Of a stretch of 64,000 bases of DNA, positions 8,004 through 17,197 are shown one piece after another. The translations under genes were made by a program, and so were the position numbers. Within the stretch, counting starts at the first letter, position 1. Each line of letters starts with the position of its first letter. The notes beneath the pieces were generated by a model that saw only the letters and a program-made list of their open reading frames with translations, was not told the origin of the DNA and did no database searches. The DNA comes from Pacificispira sp965223125 (GTDB lineage Bacteria > Pseudomonadota > Alphaproteobacteria > UBA8366 > Aestuariispiraceae), in NCBI GenBank assembly GCA_965223125.1, contig OZ244984.1, positions 2,108,001 to 2,172,000 of the forward strand. The letters are read 5' to 3'.

Positions 8004-8996
8004 ATGTTCAATGCCCTGATCGTCGACAAGGCCGGGGACGGCGCTGTTTCCGCCACCCTTCAGCAGATCGGGGAGGATCGGCTTCCGGCTGAGGGTGATG
8101 TTACCGTTGCCATCGATTATTCGACTGTGAACTACAAGGACGGCCTGTGTCTGACCGGGGCGGGGGGACTGGTGCGGAGCTATCCGCATGTGCCGGGCAT
8201 CGATTTCGCCGGGACCGTGGAATCCAGTGATGATCCCCGCTATCGACCGGGTGACAAGGTCGTATTGACCGGCTGGCGCGTCGGGGAAGTCTGGTGGGGC
8301 GGCTATGCCCAGAAGGCGCGGGTCAGGGCGGATTGGCTCGTCCCTCTGCCGGAGGGTCTGTCAACGAAGCGGGCGATGGCTGTCGGGACAGCGGGGCTGA
8401 CCGCGATCCTGGCGGTGATGGCCCTGGAAAATCACGGATTGAAGCTGGGCGGTCTGCCGGTCCTTGTCACCGGGGCGGCAGGTGGTGTGGGGTCCGTTGC
8501 TACCGCAATCCTGGCGCAATTGGGTTATGAGGTCGCCGCCGTGACCGGACGCCCTGAATTGGCCGACTATCTGAAAGATCTCGGTGCCGCCCGGATCGTT
8601 GCGCGCGAAGAACTCGCTGAACCTGCGTCTCGTCCGCTGGAAAAGGAGCTCTGGTCCGGTTGCGTCGATGCGGTCGGGGGCGGCATGCTGGCCCGCGTCC
8701 TGACACAGATCGCCTATGGTGGGTCTGTCGCGGCGGTTGGTCTGGCAGGGGGTGCCAATCTTCCTGCCACCGTGATCCCCTTCCTGCTGCGCGGCATCAA
8801 TCTGCTCGGCATCGACAGCGTCATGCGGCCCTTCGATGACCGACTGGCTGCCTGGGCACGGATCGTTGCCGACCTCCCCATGGACAAGCTTGATGCCATG
8901 GTCGTGGAAAAAACGTTAAGCGATCTGCCGGAACTCGGCCCGCAGATACTGAAGGGTCAGGTTCGTGGCCGCGTTGTGGTGGACGTGAACGCCTGA
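8004..8996 (+). CDS. acuI: acrylyl-CoA reductase (NADPH), AcuI type
   Basis: A 330-residue medium-chain dehydrogenase/reductase without the zinc ligands of alcohol dehydrogenases. Recognisable segments are STVNYKDGLCLTG, VPGIDFAGTV, GDKVVLTGWRVGE with WWGGYA, and the nucleotide-binding loop VTGAAGGVGSVA. This is the AcuI/YhdH pattern; AcuI reduces acryloyl-CoA, a toxic product of DMSP cleavage or of methylmercaptopropionate catabolism, to propionyl-CoA. It lies 17 bases after dmdA on the same strand, the arrangement known from marine alphaproteobacteria. No DMSP lyase (ddd) gene was recognised in the window. Confidence 0.88.
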   Translation: MFNALIVDKAGDGAVSATLQQIGEDRLPAEGDVTVAIDYSTVNYKDGLCLTGAGGLVRSYPHVPGIDFAGTVESSDDPRYRPGDKVVLTGWRVGEVWWGGYAQKARVRADWLVPLPEGLSTKRAMAVGTAGLTAILAVMALENHGLKLGGLPVLVTGAAGGVGSVATAILAQLGYEVAAVTGRPELADYLKDLGAARIVAREELAEPASRPLEKELWSGCVDAVGGGMLARVLTQIAYGGSVAAVGLAGGANLPATVIPFLLRGINLLGIDSVMRPFDDRLAAWARIVADLPMDKLDAMVVEKTLSDLPELGPQILKGQVRGRVVVDVNA

Positions 8997-9022
8997 CAGG
9001 TCAGCAAGGGGAAGGGTGCGTG

Positions 9023-9667
9023 ATGGATATCGGGGCGGATACGGCGGCAGTGCTGGCCTCCATCATTCTGGTCAACGTGCTGGCCTGGTTGACGCCGGGT
9101 CCGAATATGCTGGCGGTCATGAGCGCCGCCATGGCGCATGGCAGGCGGGCCGGGTTGATGACCGGGTTCGGCCTGGCTGCCGCTGCGACGATCTGGGCCG
9201 CACTGGCGATGCTGGGCGTCGCGGTTCTGTTCGATCTGTTTCCCGATGTGATCCTGGGGTTGAAGCTGGTGGGGGCGGGCTATCTGATCTGGCTCGGCTT
9301 CCGATCCCTGCGATCTGCCTGTCGTCCTGTCGATTCCGACACTGTTCCCGAACCGGCGGCGACGGATCGCCGCGCCTTCATCACGGGATTCATTGTCAGC
9401 ATTTCGAATCCGAAGGCGGCCCTGTTCTTTGGCTCCGTTCTAACCGCCTTCGTTCCTGCCGGTGCCTCTGATACTTTTCTGATCGGTACTGTGCTGCTTT
9501 GTGGGGCATTGGGCGTTGTGCTGCACAGCATTACCGCCACTGTCTTCTCAACCGGCCCCGCCATGCGGTTCTTTCAGCACTCCCGTCGCCGCATTGCGCT
9601 GTGTTTCGGTGCTGTCTTTTCCGGCCTCGGCCTGATAGTTGCGGTGGATGCACTGCGGCGTGGCTGA
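9023..9667 (+). CDS. LysE/RhtB family amino-acid exporter
   Basis: A 214-residue inner-membrane protein with about six hydrophobic segments. The N-terminal pattern NVLAWLTPGPNMLAVMSAAM followed by GRRAGLMTGFGLAAA is the hallmark of LysE/RhtB translocators, and ISNPKAALFFGSVL is the second conserved motif. The ATG at 9023 follows AGGGGAAGGG at good spacing. It lies 26 bases behind acuI, so it may be read with the DMSP genes, but the exported substrate cannot be inferred. Confidence 0.85.
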   Translation: MDIGADTAAVLASIILVNVLAWLTPGPNMLAVMSAAMAHGRRAGLMTGFGLAAAATIWAALAMLGVAVLFDLFPDVILGLKLVGAGYLIWLGFRSLRSACRPVDSDTVPEPAATDRRAFITGFIVSISNPKAALFFGSVLTAFVPAGASDTFLIGTVLLCGALGVVLHSITATVFSTGPAMRFFQHSRRRIALCFGAVFSGLGLIVAVDALRRG

Positions 9668-9812
9668 TGGGGGTATCCGTGCCCCCTGTTTTCGGTGGCC
9701 CGCATTCCCACATTGATGATTTCACATCTGATTATCGAGCAGGTATCCAGGATGCGTGCAAATGGACGCGCATATTCCAACTGAGATAAAGACAGGGAAG
9801 GTTCAGCGCATC

Positions 9813-11660
9813 GTGGCACGGGACAATGGCCGGTTCTCGGGACCGGAGAGGCCCAAAGGGAGGGATATGAAAATCCTGCGCCGGACGTTCGGATTCCTGC
9901 GTCCCTATCGGGTGCAGGTCATTTTGGCGATGGTTGCGCTGATCGTGACGGCAAGCGCGGTGCTGGCCCTGGGGCAGGGGCTGCGCGGGCTGATCGATGC
10001 GGGGTTCACCGGAGGTGATCCGGCGGCGTTGGACCGCGCGCTCGGTTTCCTGATCGGGCTTTCGGTCGTCATGGCGGTCGGCACCTATTTCCGATACACG
10101 CTGGTCACCTGGCTGGGGGAGCGGGTTGTCGCCGATCTGCGCGCGGAGGTATTCGACCGGATCCTCCGGCTTGACGCGGGATTCTTTGAGGTGACGCGGA
10201 CCGGCGAGATCCTCTCGCGGCTGACCACCGACACAACGCTGCTGCAATCGATCATCGGGTCCAGTGCCTCCATGGCACTGCGCAATGCGCTGATTCTGAT
10301 CGGCGGGATCGTGATGATGGCGGTCACCAATGCGAAGCTGACCATTCTGGCGCTGCTGGTCGTCCCGGTCGTTGTCATCCCGATCCTGCTGATCGGGCGG
10401 CGGGTGCGGGTCCTGTCCCGGGACAGTCAGGACCGGATCGCCGATGTCGGTGCCTTTGCGGAGGAAAACATCAACGCGATCCATACCGTGCAGGCCTTCA
10501 CCCATGAGGCAGTGGACCGGCGACGGTTTGCGGGCGAGGTCAAGAACGCTTTCGACACTGCGATCCGCCGTACCCGGCTACGCGGTATCCTGACCGCCGT
10601 GGTGATCCTGCTGGTCTTCACCGCCATCGCAGCGATCCTCTGGGTTGGTGGCAATGATGTCATGGCGGGGACGATCACCGGGGGCGAACTGGCCGCCTTT
10701 GTCTTCTATGCGACCGTGGTCGCCTTCTCGGTTGGCATCATTTCCGAAGTCTATGGTGAATTGCAGCGCGCGGCGGGTGCGACCGAGCGGCTGGTCGAAT
10801 TGCTGGAGGCTGAGCCGGAAATCAAGCCCCCGTCCGATCCGGTGCCTCTGCCGGTTCCGCCACTGGGTCGGGTTGTCTTCGAGGATATTACCTTCCGCTA
10901 TCCTTCTCGTCCGGATGCCCCGGCGCTGATCGGGTTCAGCCTGACAATCGAACCGGGGGAGACTCTGGCACTGGTCGGCCCGTCCGGGGCGGGCAAGAGC
11001 ACCGTGTTCCAACTGCTGTTGCGTTTCTTCGATCCGCAAGGGGGGCGGATCCTGCTGGACGGGGTTGATCTTGCGCAGGCCGATCCCGGCGCGATCCGCC
11101 AGCGGCTCGCTCTGGTGCCACAGGATCCGGTGATTTTCGGCGCTACCGGGCGGGAGAATATCCGCTATGGCCGTCCGGAGGCCGGGGATGCCGATGTCAT
11201 CCAGGCTGCGCGGGATGCGGCGGCGGATGAATTCCTGAGCGCCCTGCCCGATGGCTATGACAGTTTTCTGGGAGAGCGCGGGGTGCGCCTGTCGGGTGGC
11301 CAGAAGCAGCGTATCTCCATCGCCCGCGCGGTGTTGCGCAATCCTTCGGTGTTGCTGCTCGATGAGGCGACAAGCGCACTGGATGCGGAGAATGAGCGAC
11401 TGGTTCAGGTCGGGCTGGAACGGCTGATGCAGGGTCGGACCACGCTGATCATCGCCCATCGGCTGGCGACCGTGGTCAATGCCGACCGCATCGCCGTGAT
11501 CGAGGCCGGTCGTATAGTCGCAACCGGAACTCATGCCGAACTGCTGGTGGCAAGTCCGCTTTACCGCCGCCTGGCCGAGCTTCAATTCAGTCAACCCGGT
11601 CTTGAAAACCCGATGGAATCCAGCAGAGTGGTGACCCCAGCCCGGATGCAAGGAGAGTAG
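9813..11660 (+). CDS. ABC exporter, fused permease and ATPase
   Basis: A half-size ABC exporter with the membrane domain first (six segments, residues about 30-320 counted from 9813) and the ATPase domain second. The ATPase has Walker A GPSGAGKS, Q-loop ALVPQDPVIF, signature LSGGQKQ, Walker B VLLLDEAT and switch histidine IIAHRLAT, so it should be active as a homodimer. The start is uncertain: GTG at 9813 gives MARDNGRFSGPERPKGRDMK, while ATG at 9867 has the better ribosome-binding site (AAAGGGAGG) and begins at MKILRRTFGF. The next gene begins two bases after the stop. The substrate is unknown; lipids or drugs are typical for this class. Confidence 0.88.
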   Translation: MARDNGRFSGPERPKGRDMKILRRTFGFLRPYRVQVILAMVALIVTASAVLALGQGLRGLIDAGFTGGDPAALDRALGFLIGLSVVMAVGTYFRYTLVTWLGERVVADLRAEVFDRILRLDAGFFEVTRTGEILSRLTTDTTLLQSIIGSSASMALRNALILIGGIVMMAVTNAKLTILALLVVPVVVIPILLIGRRVRVLSRDSQDRIADVGAFAEENINAIHTVQAFTHEAVDRRRFAGEVKNAFDTAIRRTRLRGILTAVVILLVFTAIAAILWVGGNDVMAGTITGGELAAFVFYATVVAFSVGIISEVYGELQRAAGATERLVELLEAEPEIKPPSDPVPLPVPPLGRVVFEDITFRYPSRPDAPALIGFSLTIEPGETLALVGPSGAGKSTVFQLLLRFFDPQGGRILLDGVDLAQADPGAIRQRLALVPQDPVIFGATGRENIRYGRPEAGDADVIQAARDAAADEFLSALPDGYDSFLGERGVRLSGGQKQRISIARAVLRNPSVLLLDEATSALDAENERLVQVGLERLMQGRTTLIIAHRLATVVNADRIAVIEAGRIVATGTHAELLVASPLYRRLAELQFSQPGLENPMESSRVVTPARMQGE

Positions 11661-11662
11661 GC

Positions 11663-12712
11663 ATGAACCAGGACAATCTCGACCGATTGCGCCGGAAATA
11701 CGGATCACTGAGCAAGGGTGAGTTGCTCGACCCCGCATTCCAGCAGGTCGCGGCAACAGTGTTCGATGACAAGGGCACGCGCCAGGCTCCTTTCGCCGGG
11801 GTCTCGACCTTCCTGGATGCGCCCTGGCTTGGGGTGGATCCACGCGCGCCGGATTTCGGCGACCTGCAGGTGGCGCTTGTGGGCGTACCGATGGATCTGG
11901 GTGTCACGAATCGCCCCGGTGCCCGGTTCGGGCCGCGCGCGGTGCGGACGATTGAGCGGATTGGTCCCTATAACCATGTGCTGAAATGCGCCCCTGTCTC
12001 GGAAATGCGCGTTGCCGATATCGGCGATGTTCCATTCCGCAGCCGCTTTAGCCTGGACAGCTGTCATGAGGATATCGAAGCCTTTTTCAAGCTGATCCAT
12101 GCGGCGGGCGTGATCCCGCTGGCGGTCGGCGGCGACCATTCAGTTACGCTGCCGATCCTCAAGGCGCTGGGGGCGGGACGTCCGGTCGGGATGGTGCATT
12201 TCGATGCCCATTGCGACACCGGTGGGGCCTTCGATAATTCCAAATTCCACCATGGCGGCCCGTTCCGGGAGGCGGTGCTGGAAGGCGTGCTGGACCCGGA
12301 ACGCTGTATCCAGATCGGCATTCGCGGACCGGCGGAATATCTCTGGGAATTCTCCGTCGATTCCGGGATGACCGTGATCCATGCCGAAGACATTCCGGAA
12401 ATGGGCATCCCGGCCATCGCCCGGAAGATCCGGGAGGTCGTGGGCGAGGGTCCAACCTATGTCACTTTTGACGTCGATTGCCTCGACCCTGCCTTTGCAC
12501 CGGGTACCGGCACGCCGGAAATTGGCGGCGTCACCACCCGCGAGGCGCTGAGCCTGCTGCGCAGTCTGGCCGGGATCAATATCATCGGCGGCGACGTCGT
12601 TGAGGTCGCGCCGCAATATGACAGCACCACCAACACCGCCCAGGTTGGCGCGCAACTGGTCTTTGAAATTCTCAGCGCCCTGCGCTTCAGCCCGGCAATC
12701 GGTCAGGGTTGA
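11663..12712 (+). CDS. agmatinase-family ureohydrolase
   Basis: A binuclear manganese hydrolase of 349 residues that splits urea from a guanidino compound. The metal-binding motifs are intact: GGDHS near 156, DAHCD near 180 and the DVDCLDP segment near 270, followed by GTGTPEIGG. A leading extension of about 60 residues makes it longer than SpeB agmatinases and closer in length to guanidinobutyrase and guanidinopropionase types, so agmatine is only one candidate substrate. It starts two bases after the ABC exporter stop and is the last gene of the rightward run that begins at 3278. Confidence 0.82.
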   Translation: MNQDNLDRLRRKYGSLSKGELLDPAFQQVAATVFDDKGTRQAPFAGVSTFLDAPWLGVDPRAPDFGDLQVALVGVPMDLGVTNRPGARFGPRAVRTIERIGPYNHVLKCAPVSEMRVADIGDVPFRSRFSLDSCHEDIEAFFKLIHAAGVIPLAVGGDHSVTLPILKALGAGRPVGMVHFDAHCDTGGAFDNSKFHHGGPFREAVLEGVLDPERCIQIGIRGPAEYLWEFSVDSGMTVIHAEDIPEMGIPAIARKIREVVGEGPTYVTFDVDCLDPAFAPGTGTPEIGGVTTREALSLLRSLAGINIIGGDVVEVAPQYDSTTNTAQVGAQLVFEILSALRFSPAIGQG

Positions 12713-13107
12713 TAGGGAACTGGATAACAAGAAATGAGATTATACTCGCTGTGAAACACAGTTATCGAAAATAAAACGGCTATTCTATCAACCATAGGAT
12801 GTGATAACAATAGTAAAGCTAATACAATATGAAAGTGAAACAGATAAAATGATTTACGTTAAGCAAAGAAATTATATTATTTATATTAATTTAATTAACT
12901 ATATTTACATTTGGTGTCATTGTATATTTCTAATATGCAAATATTCCTGTGTTATATTGAAACCAGGTTCTGATAGATTTTTATTGCGTAGGTTTTTTCT
13001 ATTTGATAAACTATTGGTTGAAAATTCAACACTACCCATGTTTGGATAAATATATGAGTGAATATTTTGAGATCGCTTATGCAACTGTAGCGAAACGATT
13101 ATGCTTA
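12713..13107. other. AT-rich non-coding islet left of the insertion sequence
   Basis: About 395 bases with a sharp fall in GC content compared with everything upstream, including long A/T runs around 12850-12960. A GTG-started frame at 12801-13049 would give 82 residues rich in Ile, Tyr, Asn and Lys; its composition simply mirrors the AT bias and I do not call it a gene. GATAAC (12723-12728) and GTTATC (12761-12766) frame an inner CTGTG/CACAG hairpin that could terminate the upstream operon, but there is no T-run directly behind it. Confidence 0.6.
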
Positions 13108-13825
13108 GGGGCTGTCCCAGATAACTACCTGAGCTGACGCTTAACCCATTGTCTGAGTTGAGCTAATTGATCTGACGGATCGCTGTTGTTGAACCGCCAC
13201 TCGCACTCCTTCAAAAATAGACCGAAATGGGCCTTCGGGACACCGTTGAATTTACGCATGTGACGCTTGGCCTGGTTCCAGAAATTCTCGATCCCGTTAA
13301 TGTGGTTCCGCTTGTCGGCGAACAGCTCCGAGTGATTGATCCGAAAGTGTTTGAAGTCGGAGACGTCGAGCGCGTTGTAGCCCTTCCAGCAGTCGGAATA
13401 GACGATGCTGTCGGGGATGACCTTGCCCTCAATAATCGGCAACAGAGTAGCGCCGGAAGCATCGGGAATGATCTTCGTATAAACCTTCCCGCCACGCTTG
13501 AGAAGCCCGAAAACCGGGACTTTCCCCGGCGCACCACGACCTCTCTTGCCCTTTCTCTTGCCGCCGAAATAGCTTTCGTCCACCTCGATCTCGCCACCGA
13601 ACATCGCCTCGCTTTCGGCCTCAAGCTCATAGGCGATGACCTCGCGCAACCGATGATAATAGAACGCCGCTGTCTTGCGGTTCACGCCACAAAGACAAGC
13701 TGCCGTACGAGCCGTCGTCCCGGCGACAAAATGCTCGATCAAACGATCCTGCTTGTAGTGACTCAGACGGCTCTTGCGCATGGACCCCATGATAACCCCC
13801 AAACCGGGTTATCTGGGACAGCCCC
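13108..13825 (-). mobile_element. IS1595-family insertion sequence, complete
   Basis: A 718-bp element bounded by perfect 18-bp inverted repeats: GGGGCTGTCCCAGATAAC at 13108-13125 and its exact reverse complement at 13808-13825. It holds one transposase gene on the minus strand whose stop codon touches the left repeat. Size, ends and transposase type fit the IS1595 family (IS1016-like group). The eight bases outside each end (TATGCTTA on the left, AAATATTT on the right) do not match, so the 8-bp target duplication normal for this family is missing. Confidence 0.92.
13125..13790 (-). CDS. IS1595-family transposase
   Basis: A 221-residue transposase that appears intact. The N-terminus (KSRLSHYKQDRLIEHFVAG) precedes a helix-turn-helix-like segment (TARTAACLCGVNRKTAAFYY). 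The catalytic triad is visible: Asp71 in VDESYFGG, Asp133 in VYSDCWKGY and Glu168 in HINGIENFW, followed by AKRHMRKFNG. A TTG at 13802 inside the terminal region and an ATG at 13781 are other possible starts; 13790 was chosen as the first ATG. No frameshift or internal stop is present, so the element could be mobile. Confidence 0.92.
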   Translation of the reverse strand: MGSMRKSRLSHYKQDRLIEHFVAGTTARTAACLCGVNRKTAAFYYHRLREVIAYELEAESEAMFGGEIEVDESYFGGKRKGKRGRGAPGKVPVFGLLKRGGKVYTKIIPDASGATLLPIIEGKVIPDSIVYSDCWKGYNALDVSDFKHFRINHSELFADKRNHINGIENFWNQAKRHMRKFNGVPKAHFGLFLKECEWRFNNSDPSDQLAQLRQWVKRQLR

Positions 13826-14370
13826 AAATATTTTATCATGCGGATTTGGGAGAATTTGAAGCTTGAAATCTTGCGATTAGAATGGGTGTGATCTCGCAGG
13901 TAATTGCAGCGACCACTCGGTTTCGATGTCGATCCTCAAGACGATGGGGGAGGGCTGTTCGGTCAGAATATTGGATTTCGATGTCGGTAGCGATATTGGC
14001 GGGATTTTTGATAATATGATGGTCCGCCCTGACGGTCTATTCTGAGAGGCGGTGCTGGACTAGGATCGCGGCATCTATCAGGGAGAAAGTATTCATGTTC
14101 TTCGGGCGGGAGGGGACGAGCCTGTCATGCGGGACCGCGCCTCTTTCATTCCCTAGCGCAATGAAGTATAGGAAGCGACGTGCCGGGGGAGAGCAAATCC
14201 GGGGACCATGATCGAGACGCCGACAGGCGGTGACGTTATCTTGTCGCGGTGTTGCGGCAGGTTGTCGCAAACGGTCTCGATATTCCCGTGGAAGGCTTTA
14301 TGGTTAGGCGCAGAATGGGGGAGCATGCATGCCCTCCTGAAGTTTCGATGCGTTTTCTAGGGGATTCGAA
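13826..14370. other. intergenic region upstream of petA
   Basis: A 545-base stretch, AT-rich near the insertion sequence and rising to normal GC by about 14050. A short open frame at 13926-14045 (39 residues, MSILKTMGEGCSVRILDFDV and onward) has a plausible amino-acid mix but no ribosome-binding site and may be a remnant. The petABC promoter must lie here. A minus-strand frame at 14037-14270 has no coding look and is ignored. Confidence 0.5.
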
Positions 14371-14922
14371 ATGGCGGAAGCGACTCAGTCGGAGCAGGAT
14401 CAGGAGCATGGTCCGGATCGGCGCGATTTCCTGAACTATCTGGCCATTGGTGTCGGTGCCGTCGGTACCGGCGCATTTTTGTGGCCGGTGATCAACAGCA
14501 TGAACCCGTCTCAGGAAGTCCTGGCCCTGGCCTCGATTGAAGTCGATCTGAGCCAGATCGAGGTCGGCTCTGCGATCAAGGTCTTCTGGCGCGGCAAGCC
14601 TGTCTTCATCCGACACCGCACGGAAGCTGAAATCGAGGAGGCGCGCGGCGTTGATGCCGCGAATCTGATCGATCCGCAGACCGATGACGAGCGCGTTCAG
14701 GTTCCGGAATGGCTGATCCTGGTCGGCGTCTGCACACATCTGGGCTGCATTCCATCCGGCACAGCAGAGGGCGAGGCCCGTGGCGAGTTTGACGGCTGGT
14801 TCTGCCCCTGTCACGGATCGCATTACGACTCGTCCGGGCGTATCCGCAAGGGACCGGCCCCGTCCAATCTGGTCATTCCCGAGTATCAATTCCTGACCGA
14901 TACCACCGTCCAGATCGGTTAA
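14371..14922 (+). CDS. petA: ubiquinol-cytochrome c reductase Rieske iron-sulfur subunit
   Basis: The 183-residue 2Fe-2S subunit of the bc1 complex. The N-terminal RRDFLNYLAIGVGAVG is a Tat-type signal anchor followed by one membrane segment. The cluster motifs are both present: CTHLGC and CPCHGSHYD, giving two Cys and two His ligands plus the disulfide pair. The start at 14371 is the first ATG that precedes the twin-arginine segment. It is first in petABC, with 15 bases to petB. Confidence 0.97.
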   Translation: MAEATQSEQDQEHGPDRRDFLNYLAIGVGAVGTGAFLWPVINSMNPSQEVLALASIEVDLSQIEVGSAIKVFWRGKPVFIRHRTEAEIEEARGVDAANLIDPQTDDERVQVPEWLILVGVCTHLGCIPSGTAEGEARGEFDGWFCPCHGSHYDSSGRIRKGPAPSNLVIPEYQFLTDTTVQIG

Positions 14923-14937
14923 CGGAGGCTTCCTTAG

Positions 14938-16254
14938 ATGAGCAATCACCCTGCCCCGAATTTCAAGAATCCGGTGATCCGGTGGGTCGATTCCCGCCTT
15001 CCCGTATTCTCCTACGTGCATGCCGAATACGGCGTGTTCCCGATGCCGAAGAACCTGAATTACTTCTGGAATTTCGGTGCACTGGCGATGGTCTGCCTGT
15101 TGGTCATGATCCTGACCGGGATCATGCTGGCGATGCAGTACACCCCGCATGTCGACCATGCCTTCGTGTCGGTTGAGCGGATCATGCGGGATGTCAATTC
15201 CGGCTGGCTGCTGCGGTATATCCATATGAACGGCGCGTCGATGTTCTTCATCGTCGTCTATATCCACATCTATCGCGGCATGTATTACGGATCCTACAAG
15301 AATCCTCGCGAATTGCTGTGGATTCTGGGTGTCGTGATCCTGATTCTGATGATGGGCACGGCCTTCATGGGGTATGTGCTGCCCTGGGGTCAGATGAGTT
15401 TCTGGGGTGCGACGGTGATCACCAACCTTTTCTCCGCCATCCCGCTGGTGGGCGACTATATCGTTACCTTGCTCTGGGGCGGGTTCTCGGTTGATAATCC
15501 GACGCTGAACCGCTTCTTTGCGCTGCACTACCTGCTGCCCTTCGTGATCCTGGGCGTGGTGATGCTGCATGTCGTTGCCCTACACATCACAAAATCCAAC
15601 AATCCTGACGGGATCGAGGTGCGCGGACCGCAGGATACGGTGCCCTTCCATCCGTATTTCACGACGAAGGATTCGCTGGGTCTTGGCGTATTCCTGCTGA
15701 TCTTCGCCTTCTTCGTCTTCTTCGCGCCGAACTATATGGGGCATCCCGATAACTATATCGAGGCCAACCCCCTGGTGACGCCGCCGCATATCGTGCCGGA
15801 ATGGTATTTCCTGCCCTATTACGCGATCCTGCGGTCCTTCGTGGACGGCTGGTGGGTGCATGAGATTTTCTTCGGCTGGTGGGCATCGGCGAAGCTGGCC
15901 GGGGTGCTGGCGATGTTCGGCTCGCTGCTGGTGATCGCGGTGCTGCCGTGGCTCGATACGTCGAAGGTGCGCAGCTGCCGCTATCGTCCGCTCTACAAAT
16001 GGGCCGTGATCCTGTTCCTGATCGACTTTGTCATTCTCGGCTGGGTCGGCGGCAAGCCTGCGGAAGAGCCCTATGTGACGATCGCACAGGGTGCGACGAT
16101 GTATTACTTCTTCCACTTCCTGATCCTGACGCCGCTGATCGGGTGGATCGAGCGTCCGAAACCGTTGCCAGCCAGCATTTCGGAGCCAGTATTGAAGGCG
16201 GGGGGCGGATCGACTTTCGCCGGAGCCGCCGCCGCGAAGATGGAGAAGTCGTGA
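14938..16254 (+). CDS. petB: cytochrome b of the bc1 complex
   Basis: A 438-residue integral membrane subunit carrying haems bL and bH. The sequence shows eight hydrophobic helices, the Qo-site motif PEWYFLPYYAILR near residue 285, and conserved His pairs in helices II and IV (RYIHMNGASMFF and LHYLLPFVILGVVMLHVVALH). The length is that of a full, unsplit cytochrome b. Its stop overlaps the petC start by one base, so the two are translationally coupled. Confidence 0.97.
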   Translation: MSNHPAPNFKNPVIRWVDSRLPVFSYVHAEYGVFPMPKNLNYFWNFGALAMVCLLVMILTGIMLAMQYTPHVDHAFVSVERIMRDVNSGWLLRYIHMNGASMFFIVVYIHIYRGMYYGSYKNPRELLWILGVVILILMMGTAFMGYVLPWGQMSFWGATVITNLFSAIPLVGDYIVTLLWGGFSVDNPTLNRFFALHYLLPFVILGVVMLHVVALHITKSNNPDGIEVRGPQDTVPFHPYFTTKDSLGLGVFLLIFAFFVFFAPNYMGHPDNYIEANPLVTPPHIVPEWYFLPYYAILRSFVDGWWVHEIFFGWWASAKLAGVLAMFGSLLVIAVLPWLDTSKVRSCRYRPLYKWAVILFLIDFVILGWVGGKPAEEPYVTIAQGATMYYFFHFLILTPLIGWIERPKPLPASISEPVLKAGGGSTFAGAAAAKMEKS

Positions 16255-17156
16255 TGCGTAAACTCGGTCTTACACTTGCCGCCGCCGCGTTTCTGTCGAC
16301 GGTGTCCGGCGGTCAGGCGCTTGCCGCCTCCGCCGCGCATCCGCCGCAGGAAAGCTACAGCTTCACCGGTTTCTTCGGGTCGTTTGATCGGGAGGAATTG
16401 CAGCGGGGCCTGCAGGTTTATCAGCAGGTCTGCGCAGCCTGCCATGGACTTGACCTCGTGCGGTATCGGGAGCTTTCCGCTCTTGGTTACAGCGAGGATC
16501 AGATCAAGGCATTCGCGTCGGAAATCATGGTGACCGACGGTCCGAATGAAGATGGCGACATGTATGAGCGTCCGGCCCTGCCGTCAGATCGCTTCCGCAA
16601 TCCGTATCGCAACAAGGCGGAAGCTGCCGCGATCAATGGTGGGAAGGCACCACCGGACCTGTCGCTGATCGTCAAGAGCCGTGCCCATGGCCTCGGCAAT
16701 ATCGGGGCGAATTTCATCGACATGCTGAAAGGCGGCGAATTCGCCACCGGAACTGACTATATCTCGCATCTGCTGGGTACCGGTTATATTGAGGAGCCGA
16801 CACTCGAAGACAAGAAACTCTGCATGGCACAGAATGCCGGGGAGAAGGACGAGGCCTACAAGGTCCGCCTCGACGCCATGGAAACCCCGCCCGGTGCCTA
16901 TTTCAACAAGTGGTTCCCGGGCTGTTATATCGGCATGCCGCAGCCGCTTTATGAAGGCTCTGTCGACTATGCCGACGGGACCGAGGCAACGCCGGAGCAG
17001 ATGGGCCACGATGTCGCGGTGTTCCTGACCTGGGCGTCGGAACCGACAATGGAGACGCGCAAGCAGACCGGCATCAAGGTGCTGCTGTTCCTGGCCGTCT
17101 TCACCGGTGTGCTGGTTGCGGTCAAGCGCCAGACCTGGAAATCGGTCAAACACTGA
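16254..17156 (+). CDS. petC: cytochrome c1 of the bc1 complex
   Basis: A 300-residue membrane-anchored c-type cytochrome. It has a signal peptide (residues 1-26, ending ALAASA), the haem site C60-AA-C63-H64, an MPQPL segment in the right region for the axial methionine, and one C-terminal membrane helix (VLLFLAVFTGVLVAV) followed by basic residues. The start at 16254 overlaps the petB stop (TGATG). A rho-independent terminator lies about 40 bases after the stop, so petABC is a closed operon. Confidence 0.96.
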   Translation: MRKLGLTLAAAAFLSTVSGGQALAASAAHPPQESYSFTGFFGSFDREELQRGLQVYQQVCAACHGLDLVRYRELSALGYSEDQIKAFASEIMVTDGPNEDGDMYERPALPSDRFRNPYRNKAEAAAINGGKAPPDLSLIVKSRAHGLGNIGANFIDMLKGGEFATGTDYISHLLGTGYIEEPTLEDKKLCMAQNAGEKDEAYKVRLDAMETPPGAYFNKWFPGCYIGMPQPLYEGSVDYADGTEATPEQMGHDVAVFLTWASEPTMETRKQTGIKVLLFLAVFTGVLVAVKRQTWKSVKH

Positions 17157-17197
17157 TACTGTTTTTGGTCCCGTTCCAACGGAGCCTGGATATGGAA

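Noticed and set aside
9756..9812. ABC exporter start at 9756
   Set aside because: The frame is open, but the extra residues are unlike the family; 9813 or 9867 fit better.
12723..12766. Hairpin after the ureohydrolase gene as terminator
   Set aside because: Stem is broken into short parts and no T-run follows; mentioned with the AT-rich region only.
12801..13049. Open frame of 82 residues in the AT-rich islet
   Set aside because: The residues mirror AT composition (Ile, Tyr, Asn, Lys), the start is GTG without a ribosome-binding site, and no domain is seen.
14236..15570. 444-residue minus-strand frame opposite petA and petB
   Set aside because: His/Gln/Asp-rich complement of the bc1 genes, whose motifs are unmistakable.
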